Positions 34,401-42,149 of a stretch of DNA of 64,000 bases are shown here, piece by piece (the stretch's first letter is position 1; each line of letters opens with the position of its first letter). The notes under the pieces were generated by a model that saw only the letters and a list, made by a program, of their open reading frames with translations, was not told the origin of the DNA and searched no databases. Position numbers and translations under genes: made by a program. Origin of the DNA: Streptomyces sp. NBC_01255 (lineage in GTDB: Bacteria > Actinomycetota > Actinomycetes > Streptomycetales > Streptomycetaceae); assembly GCF_036226445.1 (NCBI RefSeq), contig NZ_CP108474.1:8308001-8372000 (forward strand), written 5' to 3'.

Positions 34401-36248
34401 GCCGACGGCGCCGTGACCCACTACGCGTACGACCGCTCCGGCGCCCCCGTCGAGGCCCGCACCGCCACCTCCACGCTCACCGTCGAACGGGACGCGCTCG
34501 GCCGTCCCCTCGCCGAGACCGTGGACGGACGCACGCTCCGCCACGCCTACGACACCACGGGACGCCGCGTCACGCGCATCACCCCGACCGGCGCGATCAG
34601 CCAACTCCTGTACGACGCGGCGGGAGACCGGGTCGCCCTGATCACCGGGGGGCACGCGCTCACCTTCACCCACGACCCCCTCGGCCGCGAACTCACCCGC
34701 AGCTGGGGAGGCCAGGGGACGGCCACCACGCTCACCACCGACTGGGACCGGATCGGCCGGCCCGTCGGCCAGACCCTGTCCGCGTCCGGTTCACCGGAGC
34801 CGGTGCGGGCCCGCGACTACACCTACCGCGCCGACGGCTACCCCGTCACCCTGGGCGAGACCACCGGGAGCCGGACACGGCGGGACAAGCGCATCACCCT
34901 CGACGCCGTGGGCCGGCCGCTGTCCGTCGAGGCACCCGACTGGGTGGAGCGGTACGCGTACGACGCCGCCGGCAACCAGACCTCGGCCGAATGGCCCGAG
35001 GCGGCGGGACACACCGAGGCGCGCGGCCCGCGCCGGTACGAGGGCGCGCACCTCGTCTCAGCGGGCGGCGTCCACTACGAGCACGACGCCGCCGGCCGGG
35101 TCGTCCTGCGCCGCCGCACCCGCCTCTCCCGCAAGCCCGACGTGTGGCGGTACGCCTACGACGCCGAGGACCGCCTCGTCGCCTGCACCACGCCCGACGA
35201 CACCCTGTGGACCTACACCTACGACCCGCTGGGCCGCCGCAGCGCCAAACACCGGATGGCCGCCGACGGCACCACCGTCGTCGAGACGATCCGCTTCACC
35301 TGGGACGGCCCGCTCCTCGTCGAGCAGTACGACGAGACCGCCGGCACCATCCTCACCTGGGAGTACGAGGGGCACCGGCCGCTGGTCCAGTACGAACGCA
35401 GGCCGCTCGACGACGACGAGGTCGACGCGCGCTTCTTCGCCGTCGTCACCGACCTGGTCGGCACCCCCACCGAACTGGTCTCCCTCGAAGGGGACACGGC
35501 CTGGCGCAGCCGGTCCACCACCTGGGGCGCCACCGGGTGGAACACCGCGGCCACCGCCTACACCCCGCTGCGCTTCCCCGGGCAGTACGCCGACCCCGAG
35601 ACCGGGCTCCACTCAAGCTACTTCCGGCACTACGACCCCGACACCGCGCGCTTCACGAGCCCCGACCCGCTCGGCCTCGCCCCGGCGCCCAACCCCTCGA
35701 CCTACGTGGTCAATCCGTGGGTGTGGACCGACCCGCTGGGCCTGGCGCCCAAGCGGTGCCAGATGGACGCCTACGACTGGGACGGCTCGATCCGGTACGG
35801 ACGCCTCGACCACCTGGGCAGGCCCACCGGCGTCTACGCCTGCCTGCGGCCCGACATCATCGACGCGAAGAAGGGCACGGAGGCCGGCAAGCTCAAACCG
35901 CCGGGCTGGCGCGGCGACGGCACCGCCTTCAACGAGGCCCGCGGCCATCTCCTCGCCGACCGGCTCGGCGGTGCGGGCAAGGGACGACTCGCCTGGCACA
36001 ACCTCGTCACGCAGACCCAGACCCCGACCAACTCGCCCGACCAGCGCGACCAGGTGGAGCAGGTCATCTTCGACCAGGTGACGAAGAACAAGGAAGTCGT
36101 GCAGTACCACATCAAGCCGATCTACGAAGGGGCCAACCCGATCCCGATCCGGCTGGAGTTCACGGCGTTCGGCAACAAGGGCTTCTCCTTCACCCACAGT
36201 CTGGAGAACCCGGCCGCGGGCGTCCGCACCGCCGTCCCCGGCCTGTAG
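31458..36248 (+). CDS. Rhs/YD-repeat polymorphic toxin with C-terminal DNA/RNA non-specific nuclease
   Basis: A 1,596-residue toxin; GTG 31458 follows GGGGGA. Residues 1-200 are a helical WXG100/CpnT-like N-terminal domain with a hydrophobic stretch (AAIVQLGYLAAEAGIAISLI), suggesting type VII or similar secretion. From residue 390 a DUF6531 start (NDPVDVATGKMLLPQTDLTL) leads into about 1,000 residues of YD repeats. The core ends with SSYFRHYDPDTARFTSPDPL, and a DPxGL pair flanks the autoproteolysis region. The variable tip (about 1430-1596) is a non-specific endonuclease: ARGHLLADRLGG with candidate catalytic His1497, then WHNLVTQTQTPTN. The next gene is the probable immunity gene. The tip should be the most strain-variable part. 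Confidence 0.93.
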   Translation: MAVTVPGWADTLLDLIGVAWPNVDEDAYREMADALREFAEDLEDDGQLANNHFERLLSSGEGEALDALNEHWAKIKTKHLKDISGAARTVAGALDTAAGAIEGMKLAAIVQLGYLAAEAGIAISLIPVTGGLSALIGAGAMRATQEVIKRLIKECVEEAVGYVVAAMTEPAVAALEGMAADLVVQLGAVAIGLQDGVDLDQTKDAGQDGFKEGVQTGKEALSLASAGGGKGPGGGLKNLHIEHQEHDHASTQLNTVSAGIHGKTAGKLTKAKTAHGRTRGRDSIADAIDPIADKALEALTKAAKNMGDHVGQTLPKAVKQISVDHKNTDDNLRDRFARQRKGDHDNNGDGKGNGSPRRDPGDDIRTMPNSVRDAKDDPRTHGVSLDKTVCKNDPVDVATGKMLLPQTDLTLPGVLPLVLRRTHVSTYRYGQWFGRSWASTLDERIEVDASGGGAIWTREDGAVLIFPRLPRPGDDRVMPLEGDRLPLLHGGVAGDETSYEIHDPHSGQVRVYTGSPYRSSTAYWLSAVEDRNGNRIGFSRRSDGAPTAVSHSGGYVLQITADASRVTGLAVRGTGEPAALVGYTYSPSGDLTRLTGPEGPTGPAMTFTYDGDSRITSWTDRNDTTFRYVYDAEGRVSGTVGPDGILSSRFAYDVHPDTGHRITRYTDSTGATTTLVLNDRLQVVAETDPLGHTTHLTWDAYDRPLSRTDPLGHTTELTWDEDGNLVEVRLPDGNTATARYDERNLPLEVIAADGTPWRQTFDDLGNCTSTEGPDGAVTHFTHGPTGAVASVSDPLGATLRIRSDRAGLPLEITGSDGGVATVERDHRGRPLVITDPSGGREEFVWDHDDRLSNRTAADGSRESWTWDPEGNCLAYTDAAGGAWTTEYGPFDKPLARLAPDGARHELRYDTELRLLGVTNPLGQDWQYRYDAAGRLEAETDFDGRELTYGYDAANRLTTRTTPLGRSVTYTWDAMERLVARDADGAVTHYAYDRSGAPVEARTATSTLTVERDALGRPLAETVDGRTLRHAYDTTGRRVTRITPTGAISQLLYDAAGDRVALITGGHALTFTHDPLGRELTRSWGGQGTATTLTTDWDRIGRPVGQTLSASGSPEPVRARDYTYRADGYPVTLGETTGSRTRRDKRITLDAVGRPLSVEAPDWVERYAYDAAGNQTSAEWPEAAGHTEARGPRRYEGAHLVSAGGVHYEHDAAGRVVLRRRTRLSRKPDVWRYAYDAEDRLVACTTPDDTLWTYTYDPLGRRSAKHRMAADGTTVVETIRFTWDGPLLVEQYDETAGTILTWEYEGHRPLVQYERRPLDDDEVDARFFAVVTDLVGTPTELVSLEGDTAWRSRSTTWGATGWNTAATAYTPLRFPGQYADPETGLHSSYFRHYDPDTARFTSPDPLGLAPAPNPSTYVVNPWVWTDPLGLAPKRCQMDAYDWDGSIRYGRLDHLGRPTGVYACLRPDIIDAKKGTEAGKLKPPGWRGDGTAFNEARGHLLADRLGGAGKGRLAWHNLVTQTQTPTNSPDQRDQVEQVIFDQVTKNKEVVQYHIKPIYEGANPIPIRLEFTAFGNKGFSFTHSLENPAAGVRTAVPGL

Positions 36249-36311
36249 CCGCCCGGCTTCCGACCGCCGGCCGATAGCATCGAAGCCGAACCGCCCCTGG
36301 AGGATCCGCGC

Positions 36312-37397
36312 ATGACCCGCACCACGCCCCCGCGTCCCGTCGACATCGAAGCGGTCTTCCCCGCCCTCGCCGCGTACCGGCGGACGGCGACCCGGCTGCA
36401 CCCCCGGCAGGGCACGGCGAAGCCGGAGGAGAGCTCGGTGGCGGGGCCGCTGCTGTGGCCGGCCGACGAACCGTGGCCGGTGTGCACCTCCGTGCACCCG
36501 AAGGGCACGGGGCACCTGCTGTCCGACGTACGGGCCCGCCGGCGCATCCAGGACGAGGCCCGGGGGCGGGACTTCACCGACGAGGAGCGGCGGCTCCTCG
36601 ACGGGATGACGTCCGGGACGCACGCCCCGGACCTCCGTGACGACGACCCGCTGCCGATGCTGGCCGTCGCCCAGCTCTACGCCCGGGACGTACCGGACCT
36701 CGCAGGGCCCGAAGGACACGACCTGCTCCAGGTGTTCTGGTGCCCCTTCGAGGTCCACGGCCCGGAGCGGACCATCGACGTGGAGCTGAGGTGGCGGCGC
36801 TCCGCCGACGTCGGCGCGGTCCTCGCCCCGCAGCCCGAACCGCCGGTCGCGGGCCGCGAGGAGTGCGTCCCCACGTCCTGCGTCGTCCACCCGGAGCAGG
36901 TCGTCGAGCACGAGTACCTCGGGCTGCTCGGCGAGGACCTCCAGGAGGAGATCGCCGAGTGGGAGGAGGGCCTCCTCGACGAGGAGGACGACGACGAGGA
37001 CGCGTACGACTCGTCGTCACCCGCGAACTACGCGACGTACGAGGAGTACGAGGCCGCGATGGCCGCCGCCCGCGCGGAGGAGCCCGAAGAGATCGACTAC
37101 ATGAGCGATCTCTCGATCGCCCCGGGCTGGAAGACCGGCGGCTTCGCCTCCTGGCACCTGACCGACCCCAGGCCGGTCGACTGCCCCGCGTGCGGGACGC
37201 CGATGCCGCCGCTGCTCACCGTCGCCACGGTGGAGTGCGACGGCGCCTCGCGGAGCTGGCTGCCGGTCGAGGACCGGGCCGCGGCGGACGACCCGCGGGT
37301 GATCGACCCGGCCGGCGTCTACCTGGGCCGCGGCCTCATGCGCGTCCACACCTGCACGACCGACCCGGCCCACCCGCACCGGCTCAGCTTCCAGTGA
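36312..37397 (+). CDS. Acidic protein, candidate immunity to the Rhs nuclease
   Basis: A 361-residue protein whose ATG at 36312 follows GGAGG, 63 bp after the toxin stop on the same strand. It contains a strongly acidic centre (EEEGLLDEEDDDEDAYD-like, about 215-240), a DUF1963/YwqG-like N-terminal part (LLWPADEPWPVC, LLQVFWCPFEVHG) and a C-terminal Cys pair (DCPACGTPMPP). Position directly after the toxin tip, acidity suited to a basic nuclease and lack of other linked genes suggest immunity. The size is large for an immunity protein, and YwqG-like proteins have other uncharacterised roles. Its 3' end overlaps the convergent ligase gene by 14 bases. Confidence 0.65.
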   Translation: MTRTTPPRPVDIEAVFPALAAYRRTATRLHPRQGTAKPEESSVAGPLLWPADEPWPVCTSVHPKGTGHLLSDVRARRRIQDEARGRDFTDEERRLLDGMTSGTHAPDLRDDDPLPMLAVAQLYARDVPDLAGPEGHDLLQVFWCPFEVHGPERTIDVELRWRRSADVGAVLAPQPEPPVAGREECVPTSCVVHPEQVVEHEYLGLLGEDLQEEIAEWEEGLLDEEDDDEDAYDSSSPANYATYEEYEAAMAAARAEEPEEIDYMSDLSIAPGWKTGGFASWHLTDPRPVDCPACGTPMPPLLTVATVECDGASRSWLPVEDRAAADDPRVIDPAGVYLGRGLMRVHTCTTDPAHPHRLSFQ

Positions 37398-39024
37398 CGG
37401 GCGTTCCCGCGTCCGCGTCCACGGCCACCGAACGGGCCCAGCGGTAGTCCGCCTTGCCGCTCGGGGAGCGCTGGATGCGGTCGGTGAGGACCAGCTGGCG
37501 GGGGACCTTGTACCCCGCCAGGCGCGCGCGGCAGTGGTTCTGCACCGCTTCCAGATCCAGCGGCGGCGCGTCCGCGCGGAGCTGGACGACCGCGGCGACG
37601 TGGTTGCCCCAGCGGGCGTCGGGGACTCCGGCGACCAGGGCGTCGTACACGTCGGGGTGGGACTTCAGGGCCTGCTCCACCTCCTCCGGGTAGACCTTCT
37701 CGCCGCCCGTGTTGATGCACTGCGAGCCGCGCCCGAGGACGGTGACGACGCCGTGCTCGTCGACGGTCGCCATGTCGCCGAGGAGCACCCACCGCACGCC
37801 GTCCTTCTCGAAGAAGGTCTCGGCGGTCTTGGCCGGGTCGTTGTAGTAGCCGAGCGGGACGTGGCCGCGCTGGGCCAGGCGGCCCGTCTCGCCCGTCGCG
37901 ACGGGCTCGCGGGTCACCGGGTCGACCACCTGGGTGCGTTCGTTGACATGGAGCCGAAAGCCCTTGTCCGGGCCGGAGTCGTCCGTCGCGCGGCCGTTGG
38001 AACCGGACTCGGTGGAGCCGAAGTTGTTGAGCAGCAGTACGTTCGGCATGAGCTCCTGGAGCTGGGCCCGCACCGTGTCGGACATGATCGCCCCGGAGGA
38101 CGAGAGGCTGAAGAGCGCCGACAGGTCCGTGCCCTTGAGCGGTCCGCGCAGGGCGTCGACAAGCGGACGCAGCATCGCGTCGCCCACCAGGGAGATGCTG
38201 GAGACCTTCTCCTTCTCCAGGGTGCGCAGGACCTCCTCCGGCACGTACTTGCGGTGGAGGGCGACCCGCTGGCCGTAGTTGAAGGCGATGAACGCCGTCA
38301 GCGTGGACGTGCCGTGCATCAGCGGCGGCGCCGGGAAGAACGTGATGCCGGGACCGCCGGCCGCGACCCGCTCGGCCAGCTCCTCGGGGCGCTTCACGGG
38401 CTCGCCGGACGGCTCGCCGCCGAACAGACCCGCGAAGAACAGGTCTTCCTGGCGCCACAGGACGCCCTTCGGCATCCCGGTCGTCCCGCCGGTGTAGATG
38501 ATGAAGAGGTCGTCCCCGGAGCGCGGCCCGAAGCCCCGCTCCGCCGACCCGGAGGCCTCCGCCTCGGCGAACGGCACGCAGTCGAGCGCCGGCGCTCCCT
38601 CGGGCGGGGTCCCCACCCGCACGAGGTGCCGCAGCTTCTCCGTCTGCGGCAGCGCCGCCGCCACCCGCTCCGTGAACTCGGCGTCGAAGACGAGCGCCGC
38701 CAGGTCCGCGTCGCGGTAGAGGTAGACGAGCTCCTCCTCCACGTACCGGTAGTTCACGTTCACCGGCACGATCCGCGCCTTGAGGCAGGCGAGGACCGTC
38801 TGCAGGTACTCGACGCCGTTGTACAGGTGGAGGCCGAGATGCTCACCGGGACGGATGCCCGCCTCGACGAGGTGGTGGGCGAGGCCGTTCGCCGCGGCGT
38901 CGAGTTCGGCGTAGGTGAGGCGGCGCTCCTCACCCGTGCCCGGGTGATCGACGTACACCAGAGCCTCGCGGTCCGGGACCACGTCGACCACCGATTCGAA
39001 CAGGTCGGCAAGGTTGTACTCCAC
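37384..39024 (-). CDS. Acyl-CoA synthetase, FadD19-like
   Basis: A 546-residue ANL ligase. GTG 39024 follows AGGAGG by five bases and begins EYNLADLFESVVDVVPDREA. Motifs are IIYTGGTTGMPKGVLWRQED (A3; the GGTTGMPKGVLW form is typical of actinobacterial steroid/fatty acyl-CoA ligases such as FadD19), NNFGSTESGSNG (A5), RGSQCINTGGEKVYPEEVEQ (A8) and QRSPSGKADYRWA (A10 lysine). FadD19 activates the C26 carboxylate of the sterol side chain. Here it is divergent from an EchA19-like hydratase, as in M. tuberculosis Rv3515c/Rv3516, across a perfect palindrome. The sterol substrate is inferred from synteny only. Confidence 0.92.
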   Translation of the reverse strand: MEYNLADLFESVVDVVPDREALVYVDHPGTGEERRLTYAELDAAANGLAHHLVEAGIRPGEHLGLHLYNGVEYLQTVLACLKARIVPVNVNYRYVEEELVYLYRDADLAALVFDAEFTERVAAALPQTEKLRHLVRVGTPPEGAPALDCVPFAEAEASGSAERGFGPRSGDDLFIIYTGGTTGMPKGVLWRQEDLFFAGLFGGEPSGEPVKRPEELAERVAAGGPGITFFPAPPLMHGTSTLTAFIAFNYGQRVALHRKYVPEEVLRTLEKEKVSSISLVGDAMLRPLVDALRGPLKGTDLSALFSLSSSGAIMSDTVRAQLQELMPNVLLLNNFGSTESGSNGRATDDSGPDKGFRLHVNERTQVVDPVTREPVATGETGRLAQRGHVPLGYYNDPAKTAETFFEKDGVRWVLLGDMATVDEHGVVTVLGRGSQCINTGGEKVYPEEVEQALKSHPDVYDALVAGVPDARWGNHVAAVVQLRADAPPLDLEAVQNHCRARLAGYKVPRQLVLTDRIQRSPSGKADYRWARSVAVDADAGTPVTGS

Positions 39025-39128
39025 CGTTCCTCCTGACCCCGGCTCGCGCTGACTCGTACGGGTACGCAGTGACTCGGCGGTCATTAGAGCGCCGACCGGC
39101 GACGGGGGGAAGGGGGTGCGCAGAAGAA

Positions 39129-39145
39129 TCTGACTGAGTGTCAGA
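39129..39145. promoter_or_regulatory. Perfect TCTGAC-TGAGT-GTCAGA palindrome between divergent acyl-CoA genes
   Basis: A 6-5-6 perfect inverted repeat lies 63 bp before the EchA19-like ATG and 105 bp from the start of the FadD19-like gene, so one regulator can control both arms. The extended form AGAATCTGAC..AG..TCAG.AAA also occurs at 11322-11338. The architecture suits a TetR-family repressor; none is encoded within the cluster. Confidence 0.75.
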
Positions 39146-39207
39146 AAACTATTGAACTGGACCCCCCACTCCTGCAACCTGTTCCAGAACTGGAGACGGG
39201 AGACCCC

Positions 39208-40008
39208 ATGGGTGGCACCGAACATCTGGACGTGCGGCGCGAAGGCGCCACGCTCGTCCTCACCTTGAACCGGCCCGAGGCAAAGAACGCCCTCTCGCTG
39301 CCGATGCTCGTCGGCCTCCACGACGGCTGGCTGGAGGCCGACGCCGACGACGGCATCCGCTCGATCGTCCTCACGGGCGCGGGCGGGGCGTTCTGCGCGG
39401 GCATGGACCTCAAGGCACTGGCCGGCAAGGGCATGGAAGGCGAGCAGTACCGGGACCGGCTGAAGGCCGACCCCGACCTGCACTGGAAGGCGATGCTGCG
39501 CCACCACCGACCCCGCAAACCCGTCATCGCGGCCGTCGAGGGGTACTGCGTGGCCGGCGGCACCGAGATCCTCCAGGGCACCGACATCCGGGTCGCCGGC
39601 GCCTCCGCCACCTTCGGCCTCTTCGAGGTCAAGCGCGGCCTCTTCCCCATCGGCGGCTCCACCGTCCGCCTGCCCCGCCAGATCGCCCGCACCCACGCCC
39701 TGGAAATGCTCCTCACCGGCCGCCCGTACACCGCGGACGAGGCCGCCCGCATCGGCCTCGTCGGGCGCGTCGTCCCCGACGGCACGGCGCTCGACGCGGC
39801 CCTGGACATCGCCGAACGGATCAACGCGTGCGGGCCGCTGGCCGTCGAGGCGGTGAAGGCGTCGGTCTACGAGACGGCCGAGATGACCGAGACGGAGGGT
39901 CTTGCCGCCGAGCTGAAGCGGGGCTGGCCGATCTTCGACACGGCGGACGCGAAGGAGGGGGCGAGGGCGTTCGCGGAGAAACGGGCGCCGGTGTACCGGC
40001 GGGAGTGA
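39208..40008 (+). CDS. Enoyl-CoA hydratase/isomerase (crotonase), EchA19-like
   Basis: A 266-residue crotonase; the ATG at 39208 follows GGAGACGGGAGA. The oxyanion-hole motifs are TGAGGAFCAGMDLKALAGKG (about 60-80) and EGYCVAGGTEILQGTDIRVA. It hydrates 2-enoyl-CoA thioesters in beta-oxidation. EchA19 of M. tuberculosis acts on the cholesterol side chain. The gene leads a rightward operon with the DUF35 and two thiolase-like genes (75-bp gap, then overlaps). The hydratase activity is well supported; the sterol role is inferred. Confidence 0.93.
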   Translation: MGGTEHLDVRREGATLVLTLNRPEAKNALSLPMLVGLHDGWLEADADDGIRSIVLTGAGGAFCAGMDLKALAGKGMEGEQYRDRLKADPDLHWKAMLRHHRPRKPVIAAVEGYCVAGGTEILQGTDIRVAGASATFGLFEVKRGLFPIGGSTVRLPRQIARTHALEMLLTGRPYTADEAARIGLVGRVVPDGTALDAALDIAERINACGPLAVEAVKASVYETAEMTETEGLAAELKRGWPIFDTADAKEGARAFAEKRAPVYRRE

Positions 40009-40083
40009 TCTTTCTCCACGCAACGGCCCCATCACCCGCACCCGACGCCACCGTCCGCCCCCCCCCGACAAAGGAGCCGCCCC

Positions 40084-41052
40084 ATGCCACCCACCCCCGC
40101 CTCCCCGCCGGAGGCCCTCCGCGCACCCCTCGTCGTCGAGTTCCCCTTCACCCGCTCCCTCGGCCCCGTCCAGTCCGCCTTCCTCACCGGACTGCGCGAG
40201 CGGACCGTGCTCGGAGTGCGCACCGAAGCCGGCGACGTGCTCGTCCCGCCCGTCGAGTACGACCCCGTTACCGCCGCCGAGCTCCGCGAGCTCGTCGAGG
40301 TCGGTGCCACCGGCACTGTCACCACCTGGGCCTGGAACCCCGAGCCCCGCGCCGGCCAGCCGCTCGCGACCCCCTTCGCCTGGGTCCTCGTCCGCCTCGA
40401 CGGCGCCGACACCGCCCTCCTGCACGCCCTCGACGCCCCCGGCCCCGAGGCCGTCCGCACCGGACTGCGGGTCCGGATCCGCTGGGCCGCCGAACGCTCC
40501 GGCGCCATCACCGACATCGCCTGCTTCGAGCCGTACGAGAGCGACGACGAAGCGGCGGAACCCCCGGTCCACGACGGGCAGTTCGACGGCGCCGTCACCG
40601 GCATCGTCGCCCCCGCCCGCCTCGACTACACCTACAGCCCCGGCCGCGCCCAGACCCGCTACCTCCACGCGCTCTCCGAGCGCCGCACCGTCGGCGAGCG
40701 CTGCCCCTCGTGCACCAAGGTGTACGTGCCGCCCCGGGGTGCCTGCCCCACCTGCGGCGTCGCCACCACCGACCAGGTCGAGGTCGGTCCCCGCGGCACC
40801 GTCACCACCTACTGCATCGTCAACATCAAGGCCAAGGGCGCTGCCATCGAGGTCCCGTACGTCTACGCCCACATCGCCCTCGACGGCGCCGGGCTCGCCC
40901 TCCACGGCCGCATCGCCGGCATCCCGTACGACGAGGTCCGCATGGGCCTGCGCGTCGAACCCGTGTGGAGCGAGGACGGCCGCTACCCCGACCACTACCG
41001 GCCCACCGGCGAGCCCGACGCCGACTACGACACCTACAAGGAGCTGCTGTGA
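40084..41052 (+). CDS. DUF35 zinc-ribbon/OB-fold acyl-CoA-binding protein (two OB modules)
   Basis: A 322-residue protein with two OB-fold modules. The first (about 20-160) lacks cysteines. The second begins with a rubredoxin-like zinc ribbon, CPSCTKVYVPPRGACPTC (about 202-219), then VTTYCIVNIKAKGAAIEVPY and GLRVEPVWSEDG. DUF35 proteins bind acyl-CoA and dock onto thiolase-fold partners; ChsH2's DUF35 domain with Ltp2 forms an aldolase finishing the sterol side chain. Here it is followed at once (TGATG overlap) by two Ltp-type genes, the expected partners. Double-module DUF35 proteins correspond to Rv3521 in layout, as far as I recall. Confidence 0.9.
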   Translation: MPPTPASPPEALRAPLVVEFPFTRSLGPVQSAFLTGLRERTVLGVRTEAGDVLVPPVEYDPVTAAELRELVEVGATGTVTTWAWNPEPRAGQPLATPFAWVLVRLDGADTALLHALDAPGPEAVRTGLRVRIRWAAERSGAITDIACFEPYESDDEAAEPPVHDGQFDGAVTGIVAPARLDYTYSPGRAQTRYLHALSERRTVGERCPSCTKVYVPPRGACPTCGVATTDQVEVGPRGTVTTYCIVNIKAKGAAIEVPYVYAHIALDGAGLALHGRIAGIPYDEVRMGLRVEPVWSEDGRYPDHYRPTGEPDADYDTYKELL

Positions 41053-42149
41053 TGCCGCACCGGCCGGAACGAGAGGTGGCGATCGTCGCCTTCGCCCAGA
41101 GCGACCACCGCCGCCGCACCGACGACCTCTCCGAGGTCGAGATGGTCATGCCCGTCCTGCACGACGTGCTCCGGCAGACGGGACTCAAGGCCTCCGACAT
41201 CGGCTTCACCTGCTCCGGCTCCTCCGACTACCTCGCAGGACGGGCCTTCTCCTTCACCATGGCCCTCGACGGCGTCGGCGCCTGGCCGCCGATCTCCGAG
41301 TCCCACGTCGAGATGGACGGCGCCTGGGCCCTGTACGAGGCATGGGTGAAGCTCCTCACCGGGGAGGCCGACACCGCCCTCGTCTACGCCTACGGGAAGT
41401 CCTCGCCCGGCTCCGTACGCGACGTCCTCACCCGCCAGCTCGACCCCTACTACCTCGCCCCGCTCTGGCCCGACTCCGTCGCCCTCGCCGCGCTCCAGGC
41501 CCAGGCGCTCGTCGACGCGGGCCACACCGACGAAGCCGCCCTCGCGGCCATCGCCGACCGCAGCCGCGCCGACGCCGCCGCGAACCCGCACGCCCAACTG
41601 CCCGGCGCCCGCCCGCAGGGCGAGTACGTCGTCCAGCCGCTCCGCACCGGCGACTGCCCGCCCGTCGGCGACGGAGTCGCCGCCGTGATCCTCGCCGCCG
41701 GCGACCGGGCCCGGGAACTCTGCGCACGCCCCGCCTGGATCCGGGGCATGGACCACCGCATCGAGGCCCACTCCCTCGGCGTCCGCGACCTCACCGACTC
41801 GCCCTCCACCCGCCTCGCCGCCGAGCGCGCCGGAGCCTTCGATCTCCCCCATGGCCTTAAGGGCATGGGAGGTGCCCCCAACGTCGACACCGCCGAACTC
41901 CACGCGCCCTTCACCTCCCAGGAAGTCGTCCTCGCCAAGGCGCTCGGCCTCGACGACACCGTCCGCATCAACCCCTCGGGCGGCGCCCTCGCCGCCAACC
42001 CCGTCATGGCGGCGGGGCTCGTCCGCCTCGGCGAGGCCGCCGCCCGCATCCACCGGGGCGCCTCCGACCGCGCCCTCGCCCACGCCACCTCCGGGCCCTG
42101 CCTCCAGCAGAACCTGGTCGCCGTCCTGGAAGGGGACTCCGATGCCTAA
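41052..42149 (+). CDS. Lipid-transfer/SCP2-thiolase-like protein (Ltp4-like)
   Basis: A 365-residue thiolase-fold protein whose ATG overlaps the DUF35 stop (TGATG); GTG 41049 is an alternative. Recognisable are the N-terminal REVAIVAFAQSDHRRRTDDL, the loop SESHVEMDGAWALYEAWVKL and the C-terminal HAPFTSQEVVLAKALGLDD then RINPSGGALAANPVMAAGL. At the place of the thiolase nucleophile Cys the sequence has Glu (HVEMDGAWAL), so ordinary thiolysis is unlikely. Such paralogues act with DUF35 partners or as the inactive half of a heterodimer. The gene order matches Rv3522. It overlaps the next gene by eight bases, implying a fixed stoichiometry. Confidence 0.88.
   Translation: MPHRPEREVAIVAFAQSDHRRRTDDLSEVEMVMPVLHDVLRQTGLKASDIGFTCSGSSDYLAGRAFSFTMALDGVGAWPPISESHVEMDGAWALYEAWVKLLTGEADTALVYAYGKSSPGSVRDVLTRQLDPYYLAPLWPDSVALAALQAQALVDAGHTDEAALAAIADRSRADAAANPHAQLPGARPQGEYVVQPLRTGDCPPVGDGVAAVILAAGDRARELCARPAWIRGMDHRIEAHSLGVRDLTDSPSTRLAAERAGAFDLPHGLKGMGGAPNVDTAELHAPFTSQEVVLAKALGLDDTVRINPSGGALAANPVMAAGLVRLGEAAARIHRGASDRALAHATSGPCLQQNLVAVLEGDSDA

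Noticed and set aside
30783..34673. 1,296-codon open frame on the minus strand opposite the Rhs gene
   Set aside because: It is the high-GC antisense shadow of the YD-repeat gene: composition is Val/Gly/Arg-biased with no domain. Only its last part (below about 31240) has real similarity, to the broken kinase, and that is annotated separately.
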